DNA of 64,000 bases from Sphingomonadales bacterium (GCA_017309275.1 JAFKLT010000032.1:62001-126000); one strand, 5' to 3'. Numbered from the stretch's first letter, positions 26,490 through 35,536 are shown. Notes: a model not told the origin generated them from the letters alone. Made by a program: numbers and translations.

Positions 26490-26547
26490 CGCTCTCTCCT
26501 TGTTGAAAGGGGTCTTGACATAGAGATCACAATCCTTCAATCCTTTT

Positions 26548-26562
26548 TGACACCGGTTACCT
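26548..26562 (+). promoter_or_regulatory. LacI-type operator 1 of the pectate lyase/TonB receptor intergenic region
   Basis: TGACACCGGTTACCT, preceded by TT to give a TTGACA -35 hexamer. It lies ~59 bases upstream of the pectate lyase start. It is an exact inverted copy of the site at 26684-26698, with 121 bases between them, an arrangement that suits DNA looping by a tetrameric LacI protein. Confidence 0.75.
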
Positions 26563-26683
26563 AAACCGGACATAACAAGAGCCATGGGGGAGAGGACGCC
26601 CTGCCAGCTGCAAAAGCGGCGGCCGTCGGCCTACTCTCTGAAATTTTTGGGACCAGCGATCGTCCGATTTGCTTGTCCTGCAA

Positions 26684-26698
26684 AGGTAACCGGTGTCA
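26684..26698 (-). promoter_or_regulatory. LacI-type operator 2 of the pectate lyase/TonB receptor intergenic region
   Basis: AGGTAACCGGTGTCA on the plus strand, the exact reverse complement of the 26548 site. It lies ~46 bases upstream of the TonB receptor start. The pair could co-regulate the divergent lyase and receptor genes. Confidence 0.75.
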
Positions 26699-26743
26699 TT
26701 CCTTGTCATAAGGGGAGGGGCGCTGCGATAAGGGAGGATGATG

Positions 26744-29596
26744 ATGGCAATTCACAAGGCGCGGGGCATTCGTACGCTCACTCAATTGGCATGTGGCGCG
26801 TCGCTCGCGGTGCTGGCGGTTTCGCCGGCCTGGGCACAGGATGCGACCGAAGCTGCGGCCGACGGAGCGGCGCCCGCCGCGGAGGACGAGATTGTCGTCA
26901 CCGGTTTTCGTCAGTCGCTGCAGGCCGCGCTCAATGTGAAGCGCGACTCGGTGGCCGCGGTCGATGCGATCGTTGCCGAGGATATCGCCAAATTCCCCGA
27001 CCAGAACCTCGCCGAATCGCTTCAGCGCATTCCTGGCATCTCGATCCAGCGCGATGGCGGCGAAGGCCGCGCGATCACGGTCCGCGGCCTCGGCGCGCAG
27101 TTCACCCGCGTCCGCCTGAATGGCCTCGAAACCGTTGCGACCTCGACCGACGGTGCGTCGTCGAACCGCGACCGCGCGTTCGACTTCAACGTCTTCGCCT
27201 CCGAATTGTTCAGCAGCATCGTCGTCCACAAGACGGCCGAGGCGTCGCTCGACGAAGGATCGCTGGGCGCGGTCGTCGACCTCAACACCGGCAACCCGCT
27301 TGGCGCGAAGGAAGGGCTGCACGGCGCGCTCTCGGTCATCGGGTCGTACAATGATCTGTCAAAGGATCTCGGCCCGCGTGTGGCGGGGCTGCTGAGCTGG
27401 CGCAACGTCGACGGCACCTTCGGCATCGCTGCCTCGGCCGCCTATTCGAAGGGTGACACGCTCGAACTCGGCAATAACAGCGTTCGCTGGGCGCAGGCGC
27501 GCTTCGACTCGGTCGACGGTACCAATTGCTGGACCACCGCGAACAGCGGCGGCACCTATGTCCCCAGCGCCGTCTGCAACCAGGCCGCGCTCGCCTTTCA
27601 CCCGCGCATTCCGCGCTATGGCGAGATCGAGCATCGCCGCGAGCGCCTGGGCCTGACGGGATCGATCCAGTTCGAGCCGTCCGAGAGCACGCGCTTCTCG
27701 ATCGATGCGCTCTATTCGCGCTTCCGCGAATCGCGCGAGGAAAAATGGGGCGAGGTGCTGCTGCGTTCGAACGAGCGGCCGATCAACGTCATCAACCCGG
27801 TCTATGACGCCAACAACAACATGATCTCGGCGACGCTCAACGACGTCTATGTCCGGACCGAGCATTATCTGCGCAAGTCGCAGACCGAATTCTATCAGTT
27901 CGGCGGCACGTGGGACCAGGATATCAGCGACAAGTTCCGCTTCACCCTGCTCGCCGGGCTTTCGAAGTCGAACGCCGACATTCCGGTCGAAACCACGATC
28001 GTCTTCGACGACCGCGACGCGCAAAACTACAAATATGACTATAGCGACATGAAGCGTCCGGTGCTGACCTTCGGCACCAGCGTCACCGCTCCGGCGAATT
28101 TCCAGCTCGCCGAAATCCGCGATCGTCCGTCGAACGTGTCGAACCGGTTCAAGACCGCGCAGCTTCGCACCGAATGGGACGTCACCGACGGCTTCCAGAT
28201 CAAGGCCGGCGGGATGTGGCGCCGCTTCAACTTTGATTCGATCGCCTTCACCCGCGATACCGCGGTGTGCGGCAATGGCGGCACCAGCCTCGTTACCAGC
28301 ACATCGGGGACGATCGCCTGTTCGGCCAGCTCGGTCTTCGGCCCCACCGCGGTCTATGGTTTCCCGGTCACCGCGGCGCTGTCGGAACTGTTCACGCTCG
28401 GCAAGGCCGGGCAGCCTGCGGGCACCACGACGCAGTGGCTGATCCCGTCCTTCCCCGCCGCCACCGACTTTACTCAGCTCTACAGCCGCACGCCCGTCGC
28501 CGATAATGGCAACACGCGCTCGGTGCAGGAGACGACCTCGGGCGGCTATCTTCAGTTCGATGTGAAGGGCGAAATCTTCGGCCTCGAATATGCTGGCAAC
28601 GCGGGTATCCGCTATGCGCACACCGGGCAGTCGTCGACCGGCATCATTTCGGGCAACAAGGTGACGGTGAAGCGCAGCTACGACGACTGGCTGCCATCGA
28701 TGAACATCGCGCTCTATCCGCAGGAAGACGTCATCATCCGAGGCGCCATCGCCAAGGTGATCACGCGTCCGACACTCGGCAATCTGACGCCCGGCGGTTC
28801 GATCGACGGTTTCCAGTACCGGATCAGCTATGGCAACCCGCAGCTTAATCCCTATCGCGCAACGAACTTCGACCTTGGCGTCGAATGGTATTTCGCGCCG
28901 CAGGCGGTGCTGTCGATCGCCGGCTTCGTCAAGAAGGTCGAAAGCTTCCCGATCAGCCAGGCCTTCTCCGCGACCTATGCGTCGACCGGCCTGCCCAAGG
29001 AGGCGCTGCCGCCCAGCTCGCCGGCCTTCATCAACTTCGATCCCAACCAGCTTTACACGATCACCGCCAACGTCAACGGTCCGGGCGCGACGCTGAAGGG
29101 CGTCGAGCTGGCGGCGCAGGTTCCCTTCTCGGCATTCGTCAACCAGGGTTTCCTCAGCCACTTCGGCATCCTGGCCAACGCGACCTTCATCAAGTCGGAC
29201 GCCGACTACAACGTCCAGGGGCCGGCGATCGTCCCCGGTGGCGGGCTGATCAACGCAGTGCGTAGCGCAACGTTGTTCGGCGTGTCGAAGCGCGCTTACA
29301 ACGGCACGCTCTATTATGAAGACGACGCCTTCTCGGCGCGTGTCTCGGCAAGCTATCGCAGCCGTTACGTCGATGCGAACAGCGGCACCGGCAACGTCTT
29401 CGAAGGCTATGGCGCGACCTGGAACATGGACGCGTCGATCCGCTACAAGGTCACCGAATGGATGGAGGTGTCGGTCGAGGGCAACAACCTGCTCGACACC
29501 TATCGCTATCGCTTCACCGACTTCGATGCCGATCGCAATTACGAGAATAATCACTTCGGTCGCACGATCCTGTTCGGCGCGCGATTCAAGATGTGA
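26744..29596 (+). CDS. TonB-dependent outer-membrane receptor (oligo-uronide uptake candidate)
   Basis: 950 aa. Three consecutive ATGs (26738, 26741, 26744) are available; the third has the best spacing to GGAGG at 26733-26737. A signal peptide ends at AWAQ. The TonB-box region EIVVTGFRQSLQAAL and the plug domain (VAEDIAKFPDQNLAESLQRIPGISIQR cited as FPDQNLAESLQRIPG; RGLGAQFTRVRLNG) identify the carbohydrate-type receptors abundant in Xanthomonas, Caulobacter and sphingomonads. A 22-strand barrel ends FGRTILFGARFKM. Position and operators point to import of pectin oligomers. The ligand is inferred. Confidence 0.93.
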   Translation: MAIHKARGIRTLTQLACGASLAVLAVSPAWAQDATEAAADGAAPAAEDEIVVTGFRQSLQAALNVKRDSVAAVDAIVAEDIAKFPDQNLAESLQRIPGISIQRDGGEGRAITVRGLGAQFTRVRLNGLETVATSTDGASSNRDRAFDFNVFASELFSSIVVHKTAEASLDEGSLGAVVDLNTGNPLGAKEGLHGALSVIGSYNDLSKDLGPRVAGLLSWRNVDGTFGIAASAAYSKGDTLELGNNSVRWAQARFDSVDGTNCWTTANSGGTYVPSAVCNQAALAFHPRIPRYGEIEHRRERLGLTGSIQFEPSESTRFSIDALYSRFRESREEKWGEVLLRSNERPINVINPVYDANNNMISATLNDVYVRTEHYLRKSQTEFYQFGGTWDQDISDKFRFTLLAGLSKSNADIPVETTIVFDDRDAQNYKYDYSDMKRPVLTFGTSVTAPANFQLAEIRDRPSNVSNRFKTAQLRTEWDVTDGFQIKAGGMWRRFNFDSIAFTRDTAVCGNGGTSLVTSTSGTIACSASSVFGPTAVYGFPVTAALSELFTLGKAGQPAGTTTQWLIPSFPAATDFTQLYSRTPVADNGNTRSVQETTSGGYLQFDVKGEIFGLEYAGNAGIRYAHTGQSSTGIISGNKVTVKRSYDDWLPSMNIALYPQEDVIIRGAIAKVITRPTLGNLTPGGSIDGFQYRISYGNPQLNPYRATNFDLGVEWYFAPQAVLSIAGFVKKVESFPISQAFSATYASTGLPKEALPPSSPAFINFDPNQLYTITANVNGPGATLKGVELAAQVPFSAFVNQGFLSHFGILANATFIKSDADYNVQGPAIVPGGGLINAVRSATLFGVSKRAYNGTLYYEDDAFSARVSASYRSRYVDANSGTGNVFEGYGATWNMDASIRYKVTEWMEVSVEGNNLLDTYRYRFTDFDADRNYENNHFGRTILFGARFKM

Positions 29597-29616
29597 TCGA
29601 CAAAGCATAGTCCCGG

Positions 29617-29653
29617 AAAAGGCCCGGTCTTCCACGCGAGGGCCGGGCCTTTT
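29617..29653 (+). terminator. Rho-independent terminator after the TonB receptor
   Basis: AAAAGGCCCGG (29617-29627) pairs with CCGGGCCTTTT (29643-29653) around a 15-base loop, followed by CTTTG. The strong GC stem ends in TTTT, so the receptor mRNA probably stops here with partial read-through to the GH43 gene 20 bases on. Confidence 0.88.
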
Positions 29654-29672
29654 CTTTGCCCAGGAGAATGAC

Positions 29673-31268
29673 GTGACCGATCGCCGCGAGATGCTCAAAT
29701 TGGCGGGGGCAGGCCTGTTTGCGACCGGCCTTTCAGGCGTGCCGCAGCCGGCGTCCGCCACGCAGCCGGTGTCCAGGACAATCTGGGCCAAAGGAATCGA
29801 GGGGCAGCGCAAAGCCGATCTCGGTGACGGGCGCTTCCTCAACCCGATCATGGCCGGCGACCATCCCGATCCGTCGATCCTGAAGGACGGGCGCGATTAC
29901 TACATGACCTTCTCGACCTTCGATTCCTATCCGGGGCTCGTCATCTGGCATTCGCGCGATCTGGTGAACTGGCGGCCGATCGGTCCCGCGCTCACCAGGA
30001 ACATCGGGGCGGTCTGGGCGCCCGAACTCTGCAAGCATGCGGGGCGCTATTTTATCTATATTCCGACCAAAGGGCCGAACACGAGCTGGGTGATCTGGGC
30101 CGACCGGATCGAAGGTCCGTGGAGCGATCCGGTCGATCTTGGCCTTCCCGATCATATCGATCCCGGCCACGCGGTCGGCGAGGACGGATCGCGCTGGCTG
30201 TTCCTGTCGGGCGGGGACCGCGTGCGTCTGGCGGACGATGGTCTCAGCCGGATCGGTGAGCCCGAGCATGTCTATGACCCCTGGCACTATCCCTCGGACT
30301 GGGTGGTCGAGGGTTTTTCGCCTGAAGGTCCCAAGATTCTCCGCCGCCGCGACTATTTCTACATGATTACCGCCGTCGGCGGCACGGCCGGGCCGCCGAC
30401 GGGGCATATGGTGATCGCCGCGCGGTCGCGGTCGATCCACGGTCCGTGGGAAAATTGCCCGGCGAACCCGATCGTCCGCACGACCTCGATGGCCGAAAGA
30501 TGGTGGTCGCGGGGACATGCGACGCTGATCGAGGGGCCCGCGGGCGACTGGTGGAGCGTCTATCACGGTTATGAGAATGGCTATTGGACGTTGGGGCGGC
30601 AGGCACTGCTCGATCCGGTCGAATGGACCGACGACGGCTGGTTCCGGATGAAGGGTGGCGACCTGTCGCAGCCGATGGCCAAGCCGCAGGGCGGTGTCCC
30701 GGGCGCGCACGGCATGGCGTTGTCCGACGACTTCGGCACGCTCGCGATCGGCGCGCGCTGGAATTTCTTCAAGCCCGCGGCCGACGAACGCACCCGCGTC
30801 CGGGTCGAGGACGGCGCACTGGTGCTGAAGGGACGGGGGACGGCGCCGGTCGATTCGTCGCCGCTGCTGCTGATTGCGGGCGATCAGGCCTATCGGTTCG
30901 AATGCGATATCGAGATCGCGCCCGGCGGCACGGCGGGGCTGATTCTCTTCTATGACGATCGTCTCTATTGCGGGTTGGGTTTCGACGAAAAGCGCTTCGT
31001 GACGCACCAATATGGCATCGAACGCGCGCGTCCCGTCAATCCGCACGGCCGACGGATGCGGATGCGCGTTACCAACGACCGCCATATCGTTACCTATGAC
31101 ACCAGCGGCGATGGCGGGAAGACATGGGTGCGTTTCGACCGCGGCATGGAGGTGTCGGGATACCACCACAATGCGCGCGGCGGCTTCCTGATGCTGCGTC
31201 CCGGCCTTTACTCGGCGGGCGAAGGCGAGACGCGCTTCCGCGACTTCAGCTTTCGCGCCCTCGATTAG
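29673..31268 (+). CDS. Secreted glycoside hydrolase family 43 enzyme with C-terminal beta-sandwich
   Basis: 531 aa starting at GTG 29673, five bases after AGGAGA. The signal DRREMLKLAGAGLFATGL is Tat/Sec-like. The five-bladed propeller of GH43 shows the catalytic base Asp66 in GDHPDPSILKDG, WAPELCKHAGRYFIYI, and the acid Glu in VVEGFSPEGPK. The last ~180 residues form a concanavalin-like/DUF1349-type domain often attached to GH43 xylosidases and arabinosidases. Likely an exo-enzyme on arabinan or xylan side chains of pectin. The precise sugar cannot be fixed from sequence. Confidence 0.86.
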   Translation: MTDRREMLKLAGAGLFATGLSGVPQPASATQPVSRTIWAKGIEGQRKADLGDGRFLNPIMAGDHPDPSILKDGRDYYMTFSTFDSYPGLVIWHSRDLVNWRPIGPALTRNIGAVWAPELCKHAGRYFIYIPTKGPNTSWVIWADRIEGPWSDPVDLGLPDHIDPGHAVGEDGSRWLFLSGGDRVRLADDGLSRIGEPEHVYDPWHYPSDWVVEGFSPEGPKILRRRDYFYMITAVGGTAGPPTGHMVIAARSRSIHGPWENCPANPIVRTTSMAERWWSRGHATLIEGPAGDWWSVYHGYENGYWTLGRQALLDPVEWTDDGWFRMKGGDLSQPMAKPQGGVPGAHGMALSDDFGTLAIGARWNFFKPAADERTRVRVEDGALVLKGRGTAPVDSSPLLLIAGDQAYRFECDIEIAPGGTAGLILFYDDRLYCGLGFDEKRFVTHQYGIERARPVNPHGRRMRMRVTNDRHIVTYDTSGDGGKTWVRFDRGMEVSGYHHNARGGFLMLRPGLYSAGEGETRFRDFSFRALD

Positions 31269-31280
31269 GCGCGGGCTCGA

Positions 31281-32333
31281 TCAGGCTTTTGGCGGCGCGA
31301 CCGACTGGCGTTCGATGAAGGTCGACGGCATCACCGGGCTTTCGTCGTCGGCGGGTTTGGCATTGGGGCCAAGGAAATCGGAAACCAGCGTGCGTGCAGC
31401 GCGCGATCCCATCTCGCGGATCGGCCAGCGTACTGTACTCAGCGCGGGCCAGATATGCGTTGCGGTCGGCGAATCGTCGAAGCCGATGATCGACAGTTCG
31501 GCGGGGACCGACAGGCCCTTGCCGTGCGCCACGCTCATCACGCCCGCCGCCATTTCGTCGTTCGACACGAACACCGCCGTCGGCGGCTCGGCCAACGACA
31601 GCATTGCTTCGCCAGCCTCGATGCCCGCGGCATAGCGATAATTCCCCGGCGCATAGAGTTCGTCGGGCAGCGACAATCCGGCCTGAGCCAGCGCCTCGCG
31701 AAACCCCTCCTCGCGCTCGGCGGCCGACCGGAAGCCAACCGGTCCGCGTACGAAGCCGATGCGCCGATGGCCCAGCGCGACCAGCTTGCCGACCGCTTCG
31801 GCCACGACCTCACGGTCGTTCGACGAGACGCAATGCTTGGCATCGTCCAGCAGCGCCGACCCGACGCGCACATAACGCACGCCCAGATCCTCGCACAGCT
31901 TCGCCAGGTCGTCATTCTCCGAGATCGGCGGCAACAGCATCGCGCCGATCGGGCGCTGCTTCTCAAGGAAGGTGCGCACGTCGTCGAGCATCCGGTCCGA
32001 CCCGCGATCGACCGGGCGGACGAGCAGGGCGAGGTCGCTGTCCTTGATCGCGTCGAGCACGCCCTGCTGGAAATTGAGCACCGTCTGTGCGTTCGGATTG
32101 TCGTGGAGCAGCGCGATCAGGAAGTTGCGGCGAAAGGCGAGCGCGCGCGCCTGCGGATTGGGAACGAAGCCCAGCGATTCGATCGCGTCCTGCACGGCCT
32201 TGCGCGTCTTTTCGCTGATGAATTCGGACCGGTTGATGACGCGGCTGACCGTCTTTTTCGAAACCCCGGCGAGCGCCGCGACGTCGTTGATCGTCGGCTG
32301 CTTGCCATTTTGTCCGCCCGTGCGTGCCGCCAT
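31281..32333 (-). CDS. LacI-family transcriptional regulator of the pectin locus
   Basis: 350 aa. The helix-turn-helix and hinge (PTINDVAALAGVSKKTVSRV, then NPQARALA) are followed by the periplasmic-binding-like sensor domain (IGFVRGPVGFRSAAEREEGF; FVSNDEMAAGVMSVA; IIGFDDSPTATHIWP). It would repress the surrounding pectin genes until a uronate intermediate such as KDG binds. Support for this role is its position between the GH43 and hydratase genes and the four TGACACCGG palindromes at the locus promoters, including one just upstream of itself. Confidence 0.9.
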   Translation of the reverse strand: MAARTGGQNGKQPTINDVAALAGVSKKTVSRVINRSEFISEKTRKAVQDAIESLGFVPNPQARALAFRRNFLIALLHDNPNAQTVLNFQQGVLDAIKDSDLALLVRPVDRGSDRMLDDVRTFLEKQRPIGAMLLPPISENDDLAKLCEDLGVRYVRVGSALLDDAKHCVSSNDREVVAEAVGKLVALGHRRIGFVRGPVGFRSAAEREEGFREALAQAGLSLPDELYAPGNYRYAAGIEAGEAMLSLAEPPTAVFVSNDEMAAGVMSVAHGKGLSVPAELSIIGFDDSPTATHIWPALSTVRWPIREMGSRAARTLVSDFLGPNAKPADDESPVMPSTFIERQSVAPPKA

Positions 32334-32460
32334 AAAATCCGCTTTCTCTCCACCGCGCTACGCGCCGAGGCGCTTTGCTCCCGATTTTCCGGTCCGGCCA
32401 GACCCCTGTGGGCATTCGAACCGGCAAAATCAACTCCGCCAACGGCTATTCGCTTGCTTT

Positions 32461-32475
32461 TGACACCGGTGTCTT
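32461..32475 (+). promoter_or_regulatory. Perfectly palindromic LacI-type operator between lacI and the hydratase
   Basis: TGACACCGGTGTCTT contains the perfect 12-bp palindrome GACACCGGTGTC (32462-32473) and a TTGACA hexamer. It lies between the divergent regulator (start 32333) and hydratase (start 32510), so it could give autoregulation plus control of the hydratase-transporter operon. It is the most symmetrical of the four copies. Confidence 0.8.
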
Positions 32476-32509
32476 TTAGGACATTCCGCGGAAGAGGGAA
32501 ATCATAAAG

Positions 32510-33295
32510 ATGCCGGCAACGAACGAACAACAGACCATCGCCAAGGCGTTCCTCGCCGCGCGCCAGAAAAAGACACCGCTTACCTCTTATCCCGGAGCGA
32601 TGCCCGCCAGCATGGCGGATGCCTACGCGATCCAGGATGTGGCGATCGCGCTTGATGGGCGTTTGGTCGGCGGCTGGAAGGTCGGCCGCATCGCGGCTGA
32701 GCTGGTCGATCATTATGGCGACAACCGGCTGACCGGACCGATTTTTACCGACGAAATCGTCGAGGGCGACCAGGGGCAGCGGCCGGCCATGTCCGTCTAT
32801 GCCGATGGTTTTGCCGCCGCGGAGGCCGAAGTGCTGCTGTGCCTCGGCGATGTTGGCGAGCGCGATTATGACATCGATACGGTGAAGGACTGCATCGCCG
32901 ACGTTCGGACGGGGATCGAGATCGCAAGTTCGCCCTTTCAGGCGATCAATCGCAGCGGTCCGGCGGTCACCGCCTCGGACTATGGCAATAACAAGGGGCT
33001 GGTCCTCGGCCCGGTGATTCCCGGCTGGCGCGACAAGGACCTGATCCGCATGCCCGTCGAATTCTTCATCGACGATGCGCCCGCGGGGGCGGCGACGATG
33101 GAGACGATGCTCGACGGCCCGTTCGGGTCGGCGCTGTTTCTGATCCGCACGCTTCGGGCGCGGGGCATCGCGATCGCGCCCGGTACCTGGGTGTCCACCG
33201 GCGCGATCACCGGCATCCACGAAATTCGGCCGGGCCAGCGGGCCGATGCGCTGTTCGACGGAAAAATCCGCGTCGGCTGCTCGATTACGGGATAA
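32510..33295 (+). CDS. 2-keto-4-pentenoate hydratase/FAH-superfamily protein
   Basis: 261 aa, similar in length and layout to MhpD-type 2-hydroxypenta-2,4-dienoate hydratases. It contains the FAH fold with acidic metal ligands in EAEVLLCLGDV and the GIEIASSPFQ segment. The C-terminus (TWVSTGAITGIHEIRPGQRADALFDG cited as WVSTGAITGIHEI) matches the family. No aromatic-degradation gene is nearby. Its operator and position before the uronate-type transporter suggest it acts on a 2-keto acid from pectin sugars. The substrate is unknown. Confidence 0.82.
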   Translation: MPATNEQQTIAKAFLAARQKKTPLTSYPGAMPASMADAYAIQDVAIALDGRLVGGWKVGRIAAELVDHYGDNRLTGPIFTDEIVEGDQGQRPAMSVYADGFAAAEAEVLLCLGDVGERDYDIDTVKDCIADVRTGIEIASSPFQAINRSGPAVTASDYGNNKGLVLGPVIPGWRDKDLIRMPVEFFIDDAPAGAATMETMLDGPFGSALFLIRTLRARGIAIAPGTWVSTGAITGIHEIRPGQRADALFDGKIRVGCSITG

Positions 33296-33320
33296 GACCA
33301 AGACAGAACGGGAGAGTTGT

Positions 33321-34631
33321 ATGGCAGAGGCAATCGCGGGCGGAGGCGCGCCCGTGCCACGGGCGGGTCGATACCGCTGGATGATCATCGCGCTGCTCTT
33401 TGCCGCGACCACCGTCAATTACATCGATCGCACCATGCTGGGCCTTCTCGCTCCGGTGCTCGGCGACGAGCTGAAATGGAGCGAGAACGACTATGGCAAC
33501 ATCGTCACCGCCTTTCAGGCGGCCTATGCGTTCGGTTTCCTTTTCATGGGCTGGCTGATCGACCGTTTCGGTCCGAAAATCGGCTATGCCGTCGCGATCA
33601 CGATCTGGACGATCGGCCATGTCGCGCACGGTTTTGCCGGGTCGGTCGTCTCCTTCATGCTCGCGCGTTCGATCCTCGGCGTCGGCGAGGCGGGTCATTT
33701 CCCCTCGGTCGTCCGCGCGTCGAGCGAATGGTTTCCGCAAAAGGAACGATCCTATGCGATCGGCTGGGTCAACAGCGCGACGACGATCGGCGTGATCCTC
33801 ACCGCTCCGACGGTGGCCTTGTTCATGCGCGTCCTCGGCCTCGATTGGCGCGAAACCTTCATCTACACCGGCGCTTTCGGCATCGTCCTGCTGATCCTGT
33901 GGCTCAATTTCTACAGCAACCCGCGCGAGAGCGGAAAGGTGAGCGAGGCCGAACTCGCGTGGATCGAACATGACCCGCCCGAAAAGGTCGAACGCATAGG
34001 TTGGAGCAAGATCGTCACCAAGCGGGAGGCCTGGGCCTTTGCCGCCGGCAAGTTCCTGACCGATCCGGTGTGGTTCCTGATGCTCTTCTGGCTGCCCAAA
34101 TATTTCAGCACCACCTACAATGTCGACCTGAAGGTCGTGCTGCTCCCGATGATCATCATGTACCTGCTCTCGGACGTCGGCAGCATCGTCGGCGGGTGGG
34201 TCTCGTCAAAGCTGATTCATCAGGGCCGCAGCGTCAATTTCGCGCGCAAGGTGACGATGCTCGGCGCCGGCTGTTGCGTGCTGCCGCTGCTGTTCGTCTC
34301 CGGGCTCGACAATATGTGGCTCGCGGTCTTCCTGATCGGCATCGCACTTGCCGGTCACCAGGCCTTTTCCTCGACCATCCTGTCGATCCCGCCCGACATG
34401 TTCCCAAAGCGCGCGGTCGGTTCGGTGATCGGCCTTGGCGGCTTCGCGGGCGGCATCGGCGGGATGATCATGGCGAAGTCGACGGGGCTGGTACTCGACG
34501 CAACGGGTGGGAATTACACCATCATCTTCGCGGTCTGCACTACGACCTATTTCCTCGCAGTGCTCGCGATCCATGTTCTGAGCCCGCGTCTTGCGCCGGT
34601 GACCGTGGAGGACGCCGCCGCGTCGGCGTAA
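33321..34631 (+). CDS. MFS transporter, ExuT-like hexuronate uptake candidate
   Basis: 436 aa from ATG 33321 with GGGAGAG upstream. About 12 transmembrane helices are evident. The anion:cation symporter-family signature occurs at VNYIDRTMLGLLAPVL and GWLIDRFGPKIGYA, with RSILGVGEAGHFPSVVRASSEWF (cited by LGVGEAGHFPS), which is characteristic of ExuT/GudP-type hexuronate-hexarate transporters. It lies 25 bases after the hydratase, so the two form an operon under the palindromic operator. Likely imports galacturonate or unsaturated uronates from the periplasm. The specific substrate is inferred. Confidence 0.87.
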   Translation: MAEAIAGGGAPVPRAGRYRWMIIALLFAATTVNYIDRTMLGLLAPVLGDELKWSENDYGNIVTAFQAAYAFGFLFMGWLIDRFGPKIGYAVAITIWTIGHVAHGFAGSVVSFMLARSILGVGEAGHFPSVVRASSEWFPQKERSYAIGWVNSATTIGVILTAPTVALFMRVLGLDWRETFIYTGAFGIVLLILWLNFYSNPRESGKVSEAELAWIEHDPPEKVERIGWSKIVTKREAWAFAAGKFLTDPVWFLMLFWLPKYFSTTYNVDLKVVLLPMIIMYLLSDVGSIVGGWVSSKLIHQGRSVNFARKVTMLGAGCCVLPLLFVSGLDNMWLAVFLIGIALAGHQAFSSTILSIPPDMFPKRAVGSVIGLGGFAGGIGGMIMAKSTGLVLDATGGNYTIIFAVCTTTYFLAVLAIHVLSPRLAPVTVEDAAASA

Positions 34632-34636
34632 GTCGA

Positions 34637-35524
34637 TCAGGCCGGAACCAACAGCCCGCGGCTCTTCTGTACCTCTGCGTCGAGCCAGTCGATGAAGGTG
34701 CGGATGCGCGGTTGCGGCGCGACGTCGCGGTGGAGCGCCAGCCAAAAGGCGCGCGCGATCGTCTGATCGGGCCGCACGCGCACCAGCGCGGGGTCGCCCG
34801 CCGCCAGGAAGCAGGGGAGAACGCCGACCCCTGCGCCGCCTGCGATCATTCGGCGCTGCGCAAGAATGGACGAGGAGCGCACGCTCGCGCGCAGACCCGG
34901 CTCGATCTCGCCCAGATAGTCGAGTTCGGGCGCATAGAGGATGTCGGGCATATAGCCGATCACCGGAATGCCCGCGCGCGACAGCGGCGCGGCGACGACC
35001 GCATCCTGCCAGTCGGGGCGATCGGCGGGCGCATAGAGGCCCAGGCTATAGTCCGACAGCTTGCGGGTGATCAGCGGGCCCTTGCGCGGCCGCGCCAGCA
35101 ACACCGCCATGTCCGCCTCGCGCCGCGACGGGTTGAGGAATCCCGATGAAGCGACGAGGTCGATCTCGAGCTCCGGATGCGCGGCGACGAAACGGCCGAG
35201 ACGCGGCGCGATGAAGCTGTTCCCGAACCCCTCTGAAACACTTACGCGCAATTGTCCCGACAGCGCCGACCCACCCTCGCGCGCCGAATGGATGCGCGCC
35301 GCCGCCGCCGCCATCGCTTCGGCGTGCGGAACGAGCGCCCGACCCGCTGCGGTCAGAACGAAACCCGTCGGCGCGCGTTCGAAGAGCGTCTGGCCCAGCG
35401 CGGTTTCGAGCGCGCTGATATGCCGGCTGACTGTTGTTGCATCGACATGCAGCGCTGCACCCGCGCGCGCCAGCGTGCCGTGGCGCGCGACGAACAGGAA
35501 ATATTGCAGCTTGTCCCAGTCCAT
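34637..35524 (-). CDS. LysR-family regulator divergent from mmsA
   Basis: 295 aa from ATG 35524 (MDWDKLQYFLFVARHG). The HTH is typical (TLARAGAALHVDATTVSRHI, ALGQTLFERAPTGFVLTAAG) and is followed by a LysR substrate-binding domain. It is transcribed away from mmsA, with 98 bases between start codons containing a TGCA-rich palindrome. The probable role is controlling valine/isobutyrate catabolism in response to an acid or acyl-CoA intermediate; this is inferred from divergence only. Confidence 0.88.
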   Translation of the reverse strand: MDWDKLQYFLFVARHGTLARAGAALHVDATTVSRHISALETALGQTLFERAPTGFVLTAAGRALVPHAEAMAAAAARIHSAREGGSALSGQLRVSVSEGFGNSFIAPRLGRFVAAHPELEIDLVASSGFLNPSRREADMAVLLARPRKGPLITRKLSDYSLGLYAPADRPDWQDAVVAAPLSRAGIPVIGYMPDILYAPELDYLGEIEPGLRASVRSSSILAQRRMIAGGAGVGVLPCFLAAGDPALVRVRPDQTIARAFWLALHRDVAPQPRIRTFIDWLDAEVQKSRGLLVPA

Positions 35525-35536
35525 ATACTGCAAATA

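Noticed and set aside
27359-29851. 830-codon minus-strand ORF opposite the TonB receptor
   Set aside because: Same antisense artefact; no motif, signal or ribosome site, and the TonB receptor frame is unmistakable.
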